In this document: in pieces, positions 9,344 to 17,652 of the stretch
Position numbering within the stretch: position 1 is the first letter of the stretch
How the letters are laid out: each line of letters opens with the position of its first letter
Source: Pirellulales bacterium
Lineage (GTDB): Bacteria; Planctomycetota; Planctomycetia; Pirellulales; PALSA-1355
DNA: 64,000 nucleotides
Reading direction: 5' to 3'
Assembly (NCBI GenBank): GCA_022844125.1
Contig: JALHMI010000005.1
Span: 209,758 to 273,757 of the forward strand
Translations under genes and position numbers: made by a program
The notes under the pieces: model-generated
Databases searched by the model: none
What the model saw: only the letters and a program-made list of their open reading frames with translations
Told to the model about the DNA's origin: nothing

Positions 9344-10342
9344 TCACAGCAGATTCTGCCGGCGGAAGCGATCGATATCTTCCACCTTGCCGAGTACCAC
9401 CAGCGTTTCGCCGGCCGCCAGTCGCCGGTCCGCGTCTGGATTGAAGGCCATCTCGCCCGACGATTTTTTGACGGCCACAACCAGGAGTCCGCCCGACGCG
9501 CGCAGGTTTGCTTCGCGTAAAGACTTGTCGATCAAAGGGCTTTGAGGGCTTACCATAACCTCATCGACCTCGACGTCCAGCGTCGTTTTGCCCGCAGCCA
9601 GTTCGAGGAGCTCGACGGTCGAAGGCCGCGTGACGATCGCTGCCATTCGCAGGGCGCCAATTGCTGCCGGCAGCACCACGCGATTGGCGCCAGCCTGCAG
9701 CAACTTTTTCTCCGTCGACTGCTGCTCGCCACGGGCGATGATTTGCAGCCGCGCGTTGAGATTGCGCGCCGTCAACGTGATGAACACATTCGCTGCGTCG
9801 CTGGGGAGGGCGGTTACGAGTGTTCGCGCCTGGTTGACTCGCGCCGCCAGAAGCACCGACTCATCCGTGGCGTCGCCGAGCAAGACAAGGTAGCCCCGGC
9901 CTTGAGCATCGGCGATCGCCTCGGGATGATTGTCGATGATCAGGAGCGACAGTTTCTGGCGAGTCAACTCCTGGGCGAGCATCTGCCCGATCCGGCCGAA
10001 GCCACAGATGATCACGTGCGAGGAGAGTTTCTCGATGGCTTTCGTCGTGCGCCCCAGCGCCAAGGCACGATCCAACTCGCCTTCCATCGTCATCTGAATA
10101 AACCCTCCGAAGGTGAATACGGCGGCAGAAATGCCGAGCAAGATCACGCCCATCGTCAAGAACTGCTCGAGAGGCTCGAGCGTGCTTGCCTCGCCGAAAC
10201 CGACTGTTGAGATGGTGATCACGACCATGTAGATCGCGTCGAGCCAACTCCGTCCCGCAAAACGATAGCCCGCGACGGCGGCCGCGAACAGCGCACCGAG
10301 AATGATCGCCCCGAGTTGGACCCGCCGTAGCGAAACGCTCAT
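9344..10342 (-). CDS. Potassium-channel-like protein with RCK (TrkA-N/TrkA-C) domains
   Basis: 332 residues. Two membrane helices (about residues 8-28 and 60-85) flank a pore loop with the selectivity filter TVGFG at 46-50. A cytoplasmic TrkA-N Rossmann domain follows from about residue 108 (IICGFGRIGQ), and a TrkA-C domain fills the last 80 residues (SLREANLRASGGL, ETLVVLG). This matches prokaryotic ligand-gated K+ channels of the MthK/Kch type, one pore plus one RCK per subunit. The ATG overlaps the argJ stop as ATGA, so it is translationally coupled to argJ, an unusual partner. Ligand and true selectivity are inferred from the filter only. Confidence 0.88.
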   Translation of the reverse strand: MSVSLRRVQLGAIILGALFAAAVAGYRFAGRSWLDAIYMVVITISTVGFGEASTLEPLEQFLTMGVILLGISAAVFTFGGFIQMTMEGELDRALALGRTTKAIEKLSSHVIICGFGRIGQMLAQELTRQKLSLLIIDNHPEAIADAQGRGYLVLLGDATDESVLLAARVNQARTLVTALPSDAANVFITLTARNLNARLQIIARGEQQSTEKKLLQAGANRVVLPAAIGALRMAAIVTRPSTVELLELAAGKTTLDVEVDEVMVSPQSPLIDKSLREANLRASGGLLVVAVKKSSGEMAFNPDADRRLAAGETLVVLGKVEDIDRFRRQNLL

Positions 10343-11532
10343 GTATGGTAGTCAGCATTCAGTCTGACATATTCGGCCGTGAGATCCGTGGTCCAGAAGC
10401 GGACGCCCTGCGAACCTTCGCTGAACGTGAGCACGATGAGCGTGTCGCGATTGTCGCGAATCGCCTTCGACACCGCCTCGGCGTCGAACTCGACCGGCGC
10501 GCCGCGTTCATACAGCGAATATCCGTTGATCGAGAGGTTCACGCCGGCCGGATCGAACTCGATGCCCGCGTAACCCGCCGCCGAGACGACGCGACCCCAG
10601 TTCGGATCGGCGCCGGCGATGGCCGTTTTCACAAGCGCGCTGTTGGCCACGGTGCGAGCGATCGTCCTTGCCGCGTCGTCCGTAGCGCAGCCCTCGACGT
10701 CGAGCATGATCAGGTGCGTGGCCCCTTCGCCGTCGGCCGGAATCGACCTGGCCAGCTCGCTGCACGTGGCCAGGAGCGCCACGCGGAATTTCGCCAGGTC
10801 CTCGCCCTTGAGCGGTTCGCCGCCGGCGGCGCCATTGGCCAGGAGCAGCACGGTGTCGTTCGTGCTCATGTGACCGTCAACACTGATGCAGTTGAACGTG
10901 GCGTCCACGATCTCGCTCAGAAGCTGCTGCGCGGTCTCGACCTCGAGCGGCGCGTCGGTGAGCACCAGCCCCAACATCGTGGCCATGTTGGGGCCAATCA
11001 TCGCGGCGCCCTTGGCCATCCCCGCAATCCGAATTGTCCGTCCGGAAAGCTTCAGCTCCCGTCCGGCCAGCTTGTGCGTGGTGTCGGTCGTCAGCATCCC
11101 CCGCGCGGCGCTGACCAGATGATCTTCGCTGGCGCCGAGTTCTGCGGCCGCCTGGTCGATGCCGGCCAGGATCTTCTCCATCGGCAGAAACGCGCCGATA
11201 ATCCCCGTGCTCAGCACCAGGGCTTCGGACTCCTTAGCACCACACGTCTTGGCCGCGGCCGCCGCCATCTTCTCGGTGTCTCGCATACCGCGATCGCCAG
11301 TGCAGGCGTTGGCGTTCCCCGAGTTGATCACCACGGCGCGAATATTAGCTGCCGGCGTTCGCGCGCGATCGAGTGCCACCGGCGCGGCAAACACGCGGTT
11401 TTGCGTATACACGCCGGCCGCGACTGCCGGCCGATCCGAAATGACCAGCGACAGGTCGAGCTTCGATGTGTTTCGTTTGACGCCACAATATACGCCGGCG
11501 AGCCGGAAACCCTGGGGAACGCCACTGGACAT
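10339..11532 (-). CDS. argJ: Bifunctional glutamate N-acetyltransferase / ornithine acetyltransferase
   Basis: 397 residues from the ATG at 11532 (MSSGVPQGF); a reading to 11622 adds 30 residues not typical of the family. ArgJ recycles the acetyl group from N-acetylornithine to glutamate in cyclic arginine biosynthesis. Family landmarks: VINSGNANACTG, the self-cleavage block KGAAMIGPNMATMLG with the nucleophile Thr185, and a C-terminal block GADPNWGR with ELWR-like dynamics replaced by VRLNADYHT. Length is normal for ArgJ before autoproteolysis. argC lies 67 bases upstream on the same strand and the channel gene overlaps the stop, so argC-argJ-channel form a likely operon. Confidence 0.95.
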   Translation of the reverse strand: MSSGVPQGFRLAGVYCGVKRNTSKLDLSLVISDRPAVAAGVYTQNRVFAAPVALDRARTPAANIRAVVINSGNANACTGDRGMRDTEKMAAAAAKTCGAKESEALVLSTGIIGAFLPMEKILAGIDQAAAELGASEDHLVSAARGMLTTDTTHKLAGRELKLSGRTIRIAGMAKGAAMIGPNMATMLGLVLTDAPLEVETAQQLLSEIVDATFNCISVDGHMSTNDTVLLLANGAAGGEPLKGEDLAKFRVALLATCSELARSIPADGEGATHLIMLDVEGCATDDAARTIARTVANSALVKTAIAGADPNWGRVVSAAGYAGIEFDPAGVNLSINGYSLYERGAPVEFDAEAVSKAIRDNRDTLIVLTFSEGSQGVRFWTTDLTAEYVRLNADYHT

Positions 11533-11599
11533 CGATCGATCTTCCGCAAACAGGGAGAGTGAAGCTACCACCGTCCAAGCCCCGTGCTCGGCCGGCCAA

Positions 11600-12607
11600 C
11601 TACAGTGCCGTCGTCTCGGCAAAACCGTACATCAGGTTGAAGTTCTGCACCGCCGCGCCCGAGGCGCCTTTGATCAGGTTGTCGATGCAACTGACCGTGA
11701 GGATTCGCCCGCGAACCACGCGCGCGGTAATGTCGCAGAAGTTCGTAAAACTGCAATCCTTCGTCGCGGGCAGATTGCTCCCCACGCGGACGAACGGCTC
11801 GCCGCGATAGAACTCGCGCAGCACTTCCATCACCTCGGCTTCGGTGATGCTCTTGAGCGGCTGCGAGTACGTGGTCGAAAGAATACCCCGATCCATCGGC
11901 ACCAGGTGCGGTGTGAAGATCACTTCCACCGGCTTACCGGCCGCCGTGCTCAGGATTTGCTCGATCTCGGGAGTGTGCCGATGCTTCCCCACGCCATAGG
12001 CCGAGAAGCTCTCATTGCACTCGGGATAGTGGAAGCTCAACTTGGGCGTGCGACCGGCTCCGGAGACGCCGCTCTTGGAATCGATGATGATCGACGTGGG
12101 ATCGATCAGCCCCGCGGCCAGCAGCGGCGCGAGCGGCAGGATTGCCGAGGTCGGATAACACCCCGGATTCGCGACCAACTTTGCCGGCCTGATCCGCTCG
12201 CGGAACAGCTCGGGCAGGCCGTAGACCGTGTCGGCCAGCCGGCCCGGGTCGTCGTGCGTGTGGCCGTACCACTCGGCGTAAACGGCCGGGTCGTCGAGGC
12301 GATAGTCGGCGCTCAGGTCGATCACCTTCAGCCCGGCTTCGAGCAGGCTTGGCACGATTGCCGCCGTCACGCCGTGCGGCAGGCAGCCGAAAGCCACGTC
12401 CGCCTGCTTCGCAATCTCCTTGGGCCCCAGGTCGGCCATTCGCAGGTCGAGCCGACCGCGCAATTGCGGGTGCACACTTGAGACGTGCGGACTCTCCTCA
12501 CTACGGCTGGTGAGCGTGGTGATCACGACCTCGGGATGCCGCAGAAGAATCTTGATCAGCTCGAGGCCGGTGTAGCCCGTGGCTCCGATAATGGCGACGC
12601 GAATCAT
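11600..12607 (-). CDS. argC: N-acetyl-gamma-glutamyl-phosphate reductase
   Basis: 335 residues. An NADP-binding Rossmann start ([14 protein letters not shown]) and the catalytic cysteine block [10 protein letters not shown] (Cys150) are clear. Further type 1 ArgC signatures are [17 protein letters not shown] and HRHTPEIEQ. The enzyme reduces N-acetylglutamyl-phosphate to the semialdehyde, the third step of arginine synthesis, and sits directly upstream of argJ on the same strand. The start is at the ATG ending at 12607, with the Rossmann strand beginning at residue 3. Confidence 0.96.
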   Translation of the reverse strand: MIRVAIIGATGYTGLELIKILLRHPEVVITTLTSRSEESPHVSSVHPQLRGRLDLRMADLGPKEIAKQADVAFGCLPHGVTAAIVPSLLEAGLKVIDLSADYRLDDPAVYAEWYGHTHDDPGRLADTVYGLPELFRERIRPAKLVANPGCYPTSAILPLAPLLAAGLIDPTSIIIDSKSGVSGAGRTPKLSFHYPECNESFSAYGVGKHRHTPEIEQILSTAAGKPVEVIFTPHLVPMDRGILSTTYSQPLKSITEAEVMEVLREFYRGEPFVRVGSNLPATKDCSFTNFCDITARVVRGRILTVSCIDNLIKGASGAAVQNFNLMYGFAETTAL

Positions 12608-12711
12608 GGCCGGTACTGGCGGGTGGGACGCGAGTTAAAAGTGATTCGGAAGTATACCGAATGCTTGGGAAGTGAGATACGGCCCGGCCGCTCGGGGTTC
12701 GCCGGAAAACG

Positions 12712-13647
12712 CTACTTCCCGCGCCAGCCGAGCGTGTCGAGCCGGCGGAACTCGGCCTGAACGTCGTCACCCTCATAGAACGACAGCCAGCCGTGCAGCT
12801 CGCGCGTCTCGCCGGGCGGACAGTCCGGAAACTTGGGGTCCGAGTGCAAGCAAGGGCACGGCGCGTTGCCCCAGGCCCGATGGCAGGGCTCCCAGGCCGT
12901 GATCACCCAGCGGTTACCCTCGGCCGAGCGACAGGCCACGTAGGGTGCGGCGAAAACCTTGTTGTCGTTCGTCTGCTCGGCGAACCCTGCTAGTCCCTTG
13001 AGCATCACGCAGTTCTGCACGCGCAGGTCGCTGAGCGACGCGCTCGTGCCGTTGGTGAGCCACATTGACATCAGCACACCGTCTGTGCGCGGCGTAACCT
13101 TGGTGCCAAAGCGAATGCCGTTCGGCAGGCGGCGTTCGAACTCGAGCATGCCATCTTTGCCGTGCTGCCATTCGAGCTTCTCAAGTTCGACGCCCTGCCT
13201 CGACCAGATCGTGGGCACGTGCGTGTGCGCCAGGTACGTCAGCCCCAGGTTCGACCAGATCGCCTCGGGCACATCGGCCACGACGTAGCCGCCATACCGC
13301 CACGGGGCGAACACGCTGATCTTCGTCTCGCGTTGGGGATCGACCGCGCCGTCGAGAAAGCCGATGCGTGGGTGACGCCCGCCGGGATAGGGAAGCACCA
13401 CGAGGCGGTCGTCCGCCGAGCGCAGGGGAATGACCAAGGGACGGAGATTGAACTTCTTCAGGGCCGCGGCAGTCTCCGACGGCGACAATCCCGTCGCCGC
13501 TTGGACTTCCTCCAGTGTGAAACCGTGGTACGCAACCATGTTCGTCAGCCAGCGCTCGAGCTCGACGTCATCGGCCGGGCGGCGCGTCTCATCGGCCGAG
13601 GCAACGGAAACAACGAGTAGCGACAGCAGAAGTGCGGTAAATCGCAT
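12712..13647 (-). CDS. Exported protein of unknown function
   Basis: 311 residues with a clear signal peptide (LLLSLLVVSVASADE, cut near residue 19). I do not recognise a named domain. The middle is rich in Trp, aromatic and beta-type segments (FAPWRYGGYVVADVPEAIWSN split by turns), and a Cys pair cluster (CHRAWGNAPCPCLHSDP and DCPPGE) lies near the C-terminus, suggesting a metal or disulfide site. The N-terminal part (LERWLTNMVAYHGFTLEEV) looks like a small helical domain. It lies one codon downstream of the propeller gene on the same strand (13651 to 13647), so the two are probably co-transcribed. Confidence 0.75.
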   Translation of the reverse strand: MRFTALLLSLLVVSVASADETRRPADDVELERWLTNMVAYHGFTLEEVQAATGLSPSETAAALKKFNLRPLVIPLRSADDRLVVLPYPGGRHPRIGFLDGAVDPQRETKISVFAPWRYGGYVVADVPEAIWSNLGLTYLAHTHVPTIWSRQGVELEKLEWQHGKDGMLEFERRLPNGIRFGTKVTPRTDGVLMSMWLTNGTSASLSDLRVQNCVMLKGLAGFAEQTNDNKVFAAPYVACRSAEGNRWVITAWEPCHRAWGNAPCPCLHSDPKFPDCPPGETRELHGWLSFYEGDDVQAEFRRLDTLGWRGK

Positions 13648-13650
13648 TGC

Positions 13651-15057
13651 TCAATTCGCCTCGAAGGCATACAGCGCAGCAGCCGTGCGCACCAGCAGCC
13701 GGTTGCCGTCGATTACCGGCGTGGCAGCGATCCGCTCGCCAAAGTCGTACGACTCGCCAATCGCCAGCGGCGGTCCGGCCTGAAAGACGGTCACCGTGCC
13801 GCCACCACTGGCCACATAGATCTTGCCGTCACCAGCCACCGGCGACGCGTAGTAGTTGCCCTCGCCCCGGCTGCGTGCCTGTTTCACAAGCTTGCCGCTG
13901 TCCGCATCGAGCACGGTCATCACACCACCGTCTTTCACCAGGACAACCTGGCCGCGATACACCAGTGGGCTGGCAACATATGGCAGCCCACGTCCGTACT
14001 CCCAGGCGATGCTCGGCGTGCCGCCATCTTGGCCCGGCACCAGCACCGCGAGCGTATTCTGTGCTCGCTCGAAGATCTCGGCATACTTCTCCCACTCGCC
14101 CTGCTCGAGCGAGTTACTGCCGTCGAGATCGATCCGAAAGAACCGCGAACGAACCTCGCCCGCGGGCAGTTCGGCATTCTGCAGGCGGCCGTCCTTGTCG
14201 GCATCCCACATACCCAGCGCCACGTCCCAGGGTTCCATCGCGATCCGGGCGTCCGAATCTCCGCCCGGTGACCAGGTGGCGACGAACAGTTTGCCATCGG
14301 CAATCGTCGGCGACGTGTTCACGATGCGCGCAAAGCCGTCGCGGGCCCAAAGCTGCCGGCCATCCGTCAGGTCGTAACCCACCAGTAGCAGCGAGCCCGC
14401 CACGACGAGCTGCGGCTTGCCGTTCACGTTCCAGATGACGGGCGTGGCGTAGCTGCGCGTGAAGCCTTCGCGCGGCGTTTGCCAGACGGTCTCGCCAGTC
14501 TGCTGGCTAACCGCGAGCAGGTAGCTGTCCAGGTCGTGGTCCTCGCAGAGGATCACCTTGCCGTCGGCCAGGATGGGTGAACTGGCCGAACCGAACTCAT
14601 CGCGAAACGGCCCCAGCTTGCGCGACCAGAGGGGCTTGCCGTCCAGGTCATAGCACACGAGGCCAAAGCTGCCGAAGAACGCAAACACGCGCCCGTTGTG
14701 CACCGCAACGCTCGCCGCCGCGGGACTTCCCTCGGGATGAAACTTCTCCAAGGTCTCGACGCCAATCGCCTGCCGCCAGAGTTCCTTGCCGCTCACGCGA
14801 TCGAGGCAGATTGTCAGCAGACCCGAGTCGTCGTGGCCGGTCAGAAAGATCCGCTCGCCAGCGATGATCGGCGTCGAATGACCCGCGGGCAGTTCGGTCC
14901 GCCAGAGAGCCTGGTCTTTGCTCAAGTCGGCCGGCAACGGCCGCGCATCATCCGCCGCTACTCCCCGATCGTGTCGGAAATAGGCCGGCTCCTCGGCGAC
15001 TACCGTCGAAACCAAGCTTGCCGCGCACAGCACCGCGACCAACCGTCGCACGATCAT
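13651..15057 (-). CDS. Exported PQQ-type beta-propeller protein with EF-hand-like loops
   Basis: 468 residues with a signal peptide (LVAVLCAASLVSTVVAEE). Repeated blades carry the motif pattern of pyrrolo-quinoline-quinone-like propellers (LTICLDRVSGKELWRQ, YLLAVSQQTGETVWQT, VLDADSGKLVKQ). Between blades, about residues 275-315, are two EF-hand-like loops (DADKDGRLQNAE and DLDGSNSLEQGE), an inserted calcium-binding module. Such exported propellers are numerous in planctomycetes; many lack a catalytic function and may be scaffolds, so the enzymatic role is open. The unknown exported gene at 12712 follows immediately. Confidence 0.85.
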   Translation of the reverse strand: MIVRRLVAVLCAASLVSTVVAEEPAYFRHDRGVAADDARPLPADLSKDQALWRTELPAGHSTPIIAGERIFLTGHDDSGLLTICLDRVSGKELWRQAIGVETLEKFHPEGSPAAASVAVHNGRVFAFFGSFGLVCYDLDGKPLWSRKLGPFRDEFGSASSPILADGKVILCEDHDLDSYLLAVSQQTGETVWQTPREGFTRSYATPVIWNVNGKPQLVVAGSLLLVGYDLTDGRQLWARDGFARIVNTSPTIADGKLFVATWSPGGDSDARIAMEPWDVALGMWDADKDGRLQNAELPAGEVRSRFFRIDLDGSNSLEQGEWEKYAEIFERAQNTLAVLVPGQDGGTPSIAWEYGRGLPYVASPLVYRGQVVLVKDGGVMTVLDADSGKLVKQARSRGEGNYYASPVAGDGKIYVASGGGTVTVFQAGPPLAIGESYDFGERIAATPVIDGNRLLVRTAAALYAFEAN

Positions 15058-15074
15058 GCCGAACCTGCTTTCGG

Positions 15075-16145
15075 TTACTGAACTTTTAGATCTTGCGCGG
15101 CGTTGATCGTCGAAGTTGGAATCGCCGGCAAGCCCAAGAGCGAGAGCGCCAGGTTGCCGCCGTCGCCGTTGCGGATCGGCTGCTTGCCGGTCTCGGTGTA
15201 GTCTGGCCGACCCGTCTCGGGATTCACGCGCGACGCGGTGTTGAAGCTGTACAGATCATTCGTTGGCTTCACGCCCGCGCCCCACACATAGAACGGAATC
15301 GTGTAGTTCAGCGGGTTGGTGTTGAAGCCGTGATTGAAGTCGATCCCCCCGTGATCGGCTGAGATGATGATCGCCGTCTTGCCGCGAAAACGCTCGTCGC
15401 CGTCGATCATCGCCAGGATCTTGGCCAGCAAGCCATCGACCTTCCGCAGGGCCTCGTTGTATTCGGGGCTTCCCCACTTCTTCGAGTGGCCGGCCGAATC
15501 GGTGTCGGCAAAGTGCAGGAAGGTGTACTGGAACGGATTGGCCTGCATCTCGGCGATGAACTTGTCGGTCATCGTCTCGCAGCCTTCCTTCACATACACG
15601 TCGATCTTGTCGCGGCCATTGTCGTCGCCCGTCGTGTCCGGCGCGCCGTTCCGCTCGTCATACGACTGGTCATACAGCGAGAACTTGCTCTTGGAAACGA
15701 ACATCCCGGTCCGCAGCCCGTGGTCGTGAGCCACGTCGAACGCGCTCGGCACGTACTCCTTGCGGTTGCTGTGCAGGTTGCGCTCGCCCGGATCGGTGTT
15801 GATGGTCCAGGTGTGCCCGGAAATCGCGGCGGGCGAGGCAGCCTTGTCGCGGACCGGCCGGCCCGTGACCATGCAGGTGTGGTTCGGCAGCGTGATCGTG
15901 AAATCGAAATCGGTGCGGGCATTGTGCGTGTAGGCCGCTTCCTGCTGGAAGCGTTTGAACGTCGGCAGCTCGCCGGCATCGACCAGGGCCTGCAAGTAGC
16001 TGGAGCCCATCCCGTCGATGCTCATTTGCAGGACGTACTTGGCAGCAGCTTCGGGCTTGGCGGCCTCGGGCTTGGCATCCTCGGCACGGGCGGCGGCGAT
16101 ACAAACCATCAGGCCGGCCAGCGCCAGCATCGAAATCCGAATCAT
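15075..16145 (-). CDS. Alkaline-phosphatase-family protein (phosphodiesterase / nucleotide pyrophosphatase-like)
   Basis: 356 residues from the ATG at 16145, which has GAGG upstream and gives a signal peptide (MLALAGLMVCIAAARAED); the reading to 16301 is not used. Alkaline-phosphatase superfamily features: an early metal-site Asp (SIDGMGSSYLQ), a nucleophile-like Thr in TLPNHTCMVTGR, FADTDSAGHSKKWGS and the late metal-site block IIISADHGG, then NHGFNTNPLNYTIPFYVWG. This matches type I phosphodiesterase/nucleotide pyrophosphatase proteins (PF01663). Substrate unknown. The propeller gene begins 17 bases past the stop, so co-transcription is likely. Confidence 0.85.
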   Translation of the reverse strand: MIRISMLALAGLMVCIAAARAEDAKPEAAKPEAAAKYVLQMSIDGMGSSYLQALVDAGELPTFKRFQQEAAYTHNARTDFDFTITLPNHTCMVTGRPVRDKAASPAAISGHTWTINTDPGERNLHSNRKEYVPSAFDVAHDHGLRTGMFVSKSKFSLYDQSYDERNGAPDTTGDDNGRDKIDVYVKEGCETMTDKFIAEMQANPFQYTFLHFADTDSAGHSKKWGSPEYNEALRKVDGLLAKILAMIDGDERFRGKTAIIISADHGGIDFNHGFNTNPLNYTIPFYVWGAGVKPTNDLYSFNTASRVNPETGRPDYTETGKQPIRNGDGGNLALSLLGLPAIPTSTINAAQDLKVQ

Positions 16146-16276
16146 CGTGAACCTCAAGTTCCGCTGGGAAAATCGAGCAATTTCGACCTCTAGCCGCGCT
16201 TGGCTGAGATCGACAAACCTCCATGATAACCCGCCGCCATGCGGTCTTAAACCCAGTGGGCCGGCACTTCGGGCGC

Positions 16277-17596
16277 TTAGACTCCCGCGGGCACTGCCCA
16301 ATGCCCCTCGCGGTACTGCCGCCGAACCAGAGCCGAGGCTTCTTCACTGTTCGTGATCTTCTCGGCGACCGGGTCGAATGCGAGTGCCGTCTGCGTTCGC
16401 GTGGCGATGTTGCCCAGGTGGCAGAGCGTCGTCGAGAGGTGATTGATCTCGATGTCGGCGTTCGGCCGGGCGCCGGTGCGGATGCACTCCAGGAAGTTGG
16501 CATGATGAGCCGCCAGATCGGGCCCGCCAAAAGTGCCTTCCTCGATCAGCTTGTTCCGCGGCCCCGTGATCTTGTAGCCGCCGCGTTTGCCGAAGACCAT
16601 CATCCCCTCGGTGCCATAGTAGGCGTCGCCGTTCTCCCAGCCTTCCTGCACGTAGGGCGACCAGATCCGCTGTTCGAAGATGAGCTGTCGCTTCTGGCCG
16701 ACACTCCCGTCGCCCGGCCACTCGTACGCCACGTACTGCGTATCGGGAAACTGTTGATCGTCGTCGAAGAACAGCTTGTCACCCAGGGCGACGACTTTCG
16801 AGGGATGCGTCGTGACGCCAAGGCCCCACTGCGCAATGTCGATATCGTGCACGCCGTCGTTCCCCATGTCGCCGGCGCCGAAGTCGAACCACCACCGCCA
16901 GATGCTCGGCAGCAGATTCGAACGATAGGGCACCATTGGCGCGGGACCCACCCACAGATCAAAGTCCAGCGTCTCGGGCGGGTTGCTGGGCTGCGTCTTG
17001 CCGATCGAACCGCGGCGCTGGCTGTTCCAGGCTTTGGCCACAAGCACTGTGCCGATGATCCCGTCCTTGAGTTTCTTCATCGCCTCCTGAGCGCCGGCCG
17101 TGCTGCGGCTTTGCGTGCCAACCTGCACCACGCGATTGTTGCGCCGCGCGGCCTCGATCATCAGCCGCCCTTCGCGAATGTTGTGCGAGCAGGGCTTTTC
17201 GACATAAACGTGCTTGCCGGCATGGCACGCCAGGATCGTCGCCGGCGCGTGCCAATGGTCGGGCGTCGCGATCCAGACGGCGTCGACCGACTTGTCGTCG
17301 AGCACCTCGCGCAGGTCCTGGGTCTTTTTCGGAGCCCGGCCGCTGAGTTCCGTGGCGAGCGAAGCCGCCTTGTCCAGCCGCTCCTGATCGACGTCGCAAA
17401 CCCAGGCCAGGTCGACGGCCTGATTCTTGCCGAGCTGATTCAAGTGCCCCGTGCCCATCCCGCCGGGGCCGATCAGCGCCACGGTGATCTTCTCGTTCGC
17501 GCCCGCGGCACGGGCCGTAGCGGCTAGTGCCGTGGCTCCGAGGGCGGCCGCGCCAGTCGCGCTTCGCTTGAGAAACTCGCGTCGATCGGTACTCAT
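16277..17596 (-). CDS. Gfo/Idh/MocA-family oxidoreductase, Tat-exported
   Basis: 439 residues starting at the ATG at 17596. The N-terminus TDRREFLKRSATGAAALGA is a Tat leader of the kind seen on planctomycete members. An NAD(P)-binding Rossmann strand (ALIGPGGMGTGHL) follows, then the EKP block (VYVEKPCSHN), the family's catalytic lysine region, and a C-terminal beta domain. Family members oxidise or epimerise sugars or inositols. A longer open frame to 18589 runs antisense to nothing but overlaps the next gene and is rejected. It lies 56 bases beyond the S9 peptidase stop. Confidence 0.92.
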   Translation of the reverse strand: MSTDRREFLKRSATGAAALGATALAATARAAGANEKITVALIGPGGMGTGHLNQLGKNQAVDLAWVCDVDQERLDKAASLATELSGRAPKKTQDLREVLDDKSVDAVWIATPDHWHAPATILACHAGKHVYVEKPCSHNIREGRLMIEAARRNNRVVQVGTQSRSTAGAQEAMKKLKDGIIGTVLVAKAWNSQRRGSIGKTQPSNPPETLDFDLWVGPAPMVPYRSNLLPSIWRWWFDFGAGDMGNDGVHDIDIAQWGLGVTTHPSKVVALGDKLFFDDDQQFPDTQYVAYEWPGDGSVGQKRQLIFEQRIWSPYVQEGWENGDAYYGTEGMMVFGKRGGYKITGPRNKLIEEGTFGGPDLAAHHANFLECIRTGARPNADIEINHLSTTLCHLGNIATRTQTALAFDPVAEKITNSEEASALVRRQYREGHWAVPAGV

Positions 17597-17652
17597 GGCG
17601 GGAACTCCTGGCAGGTGATTTGGAGGGCGGGCAGGTTTCGCTGGCGACTGGT

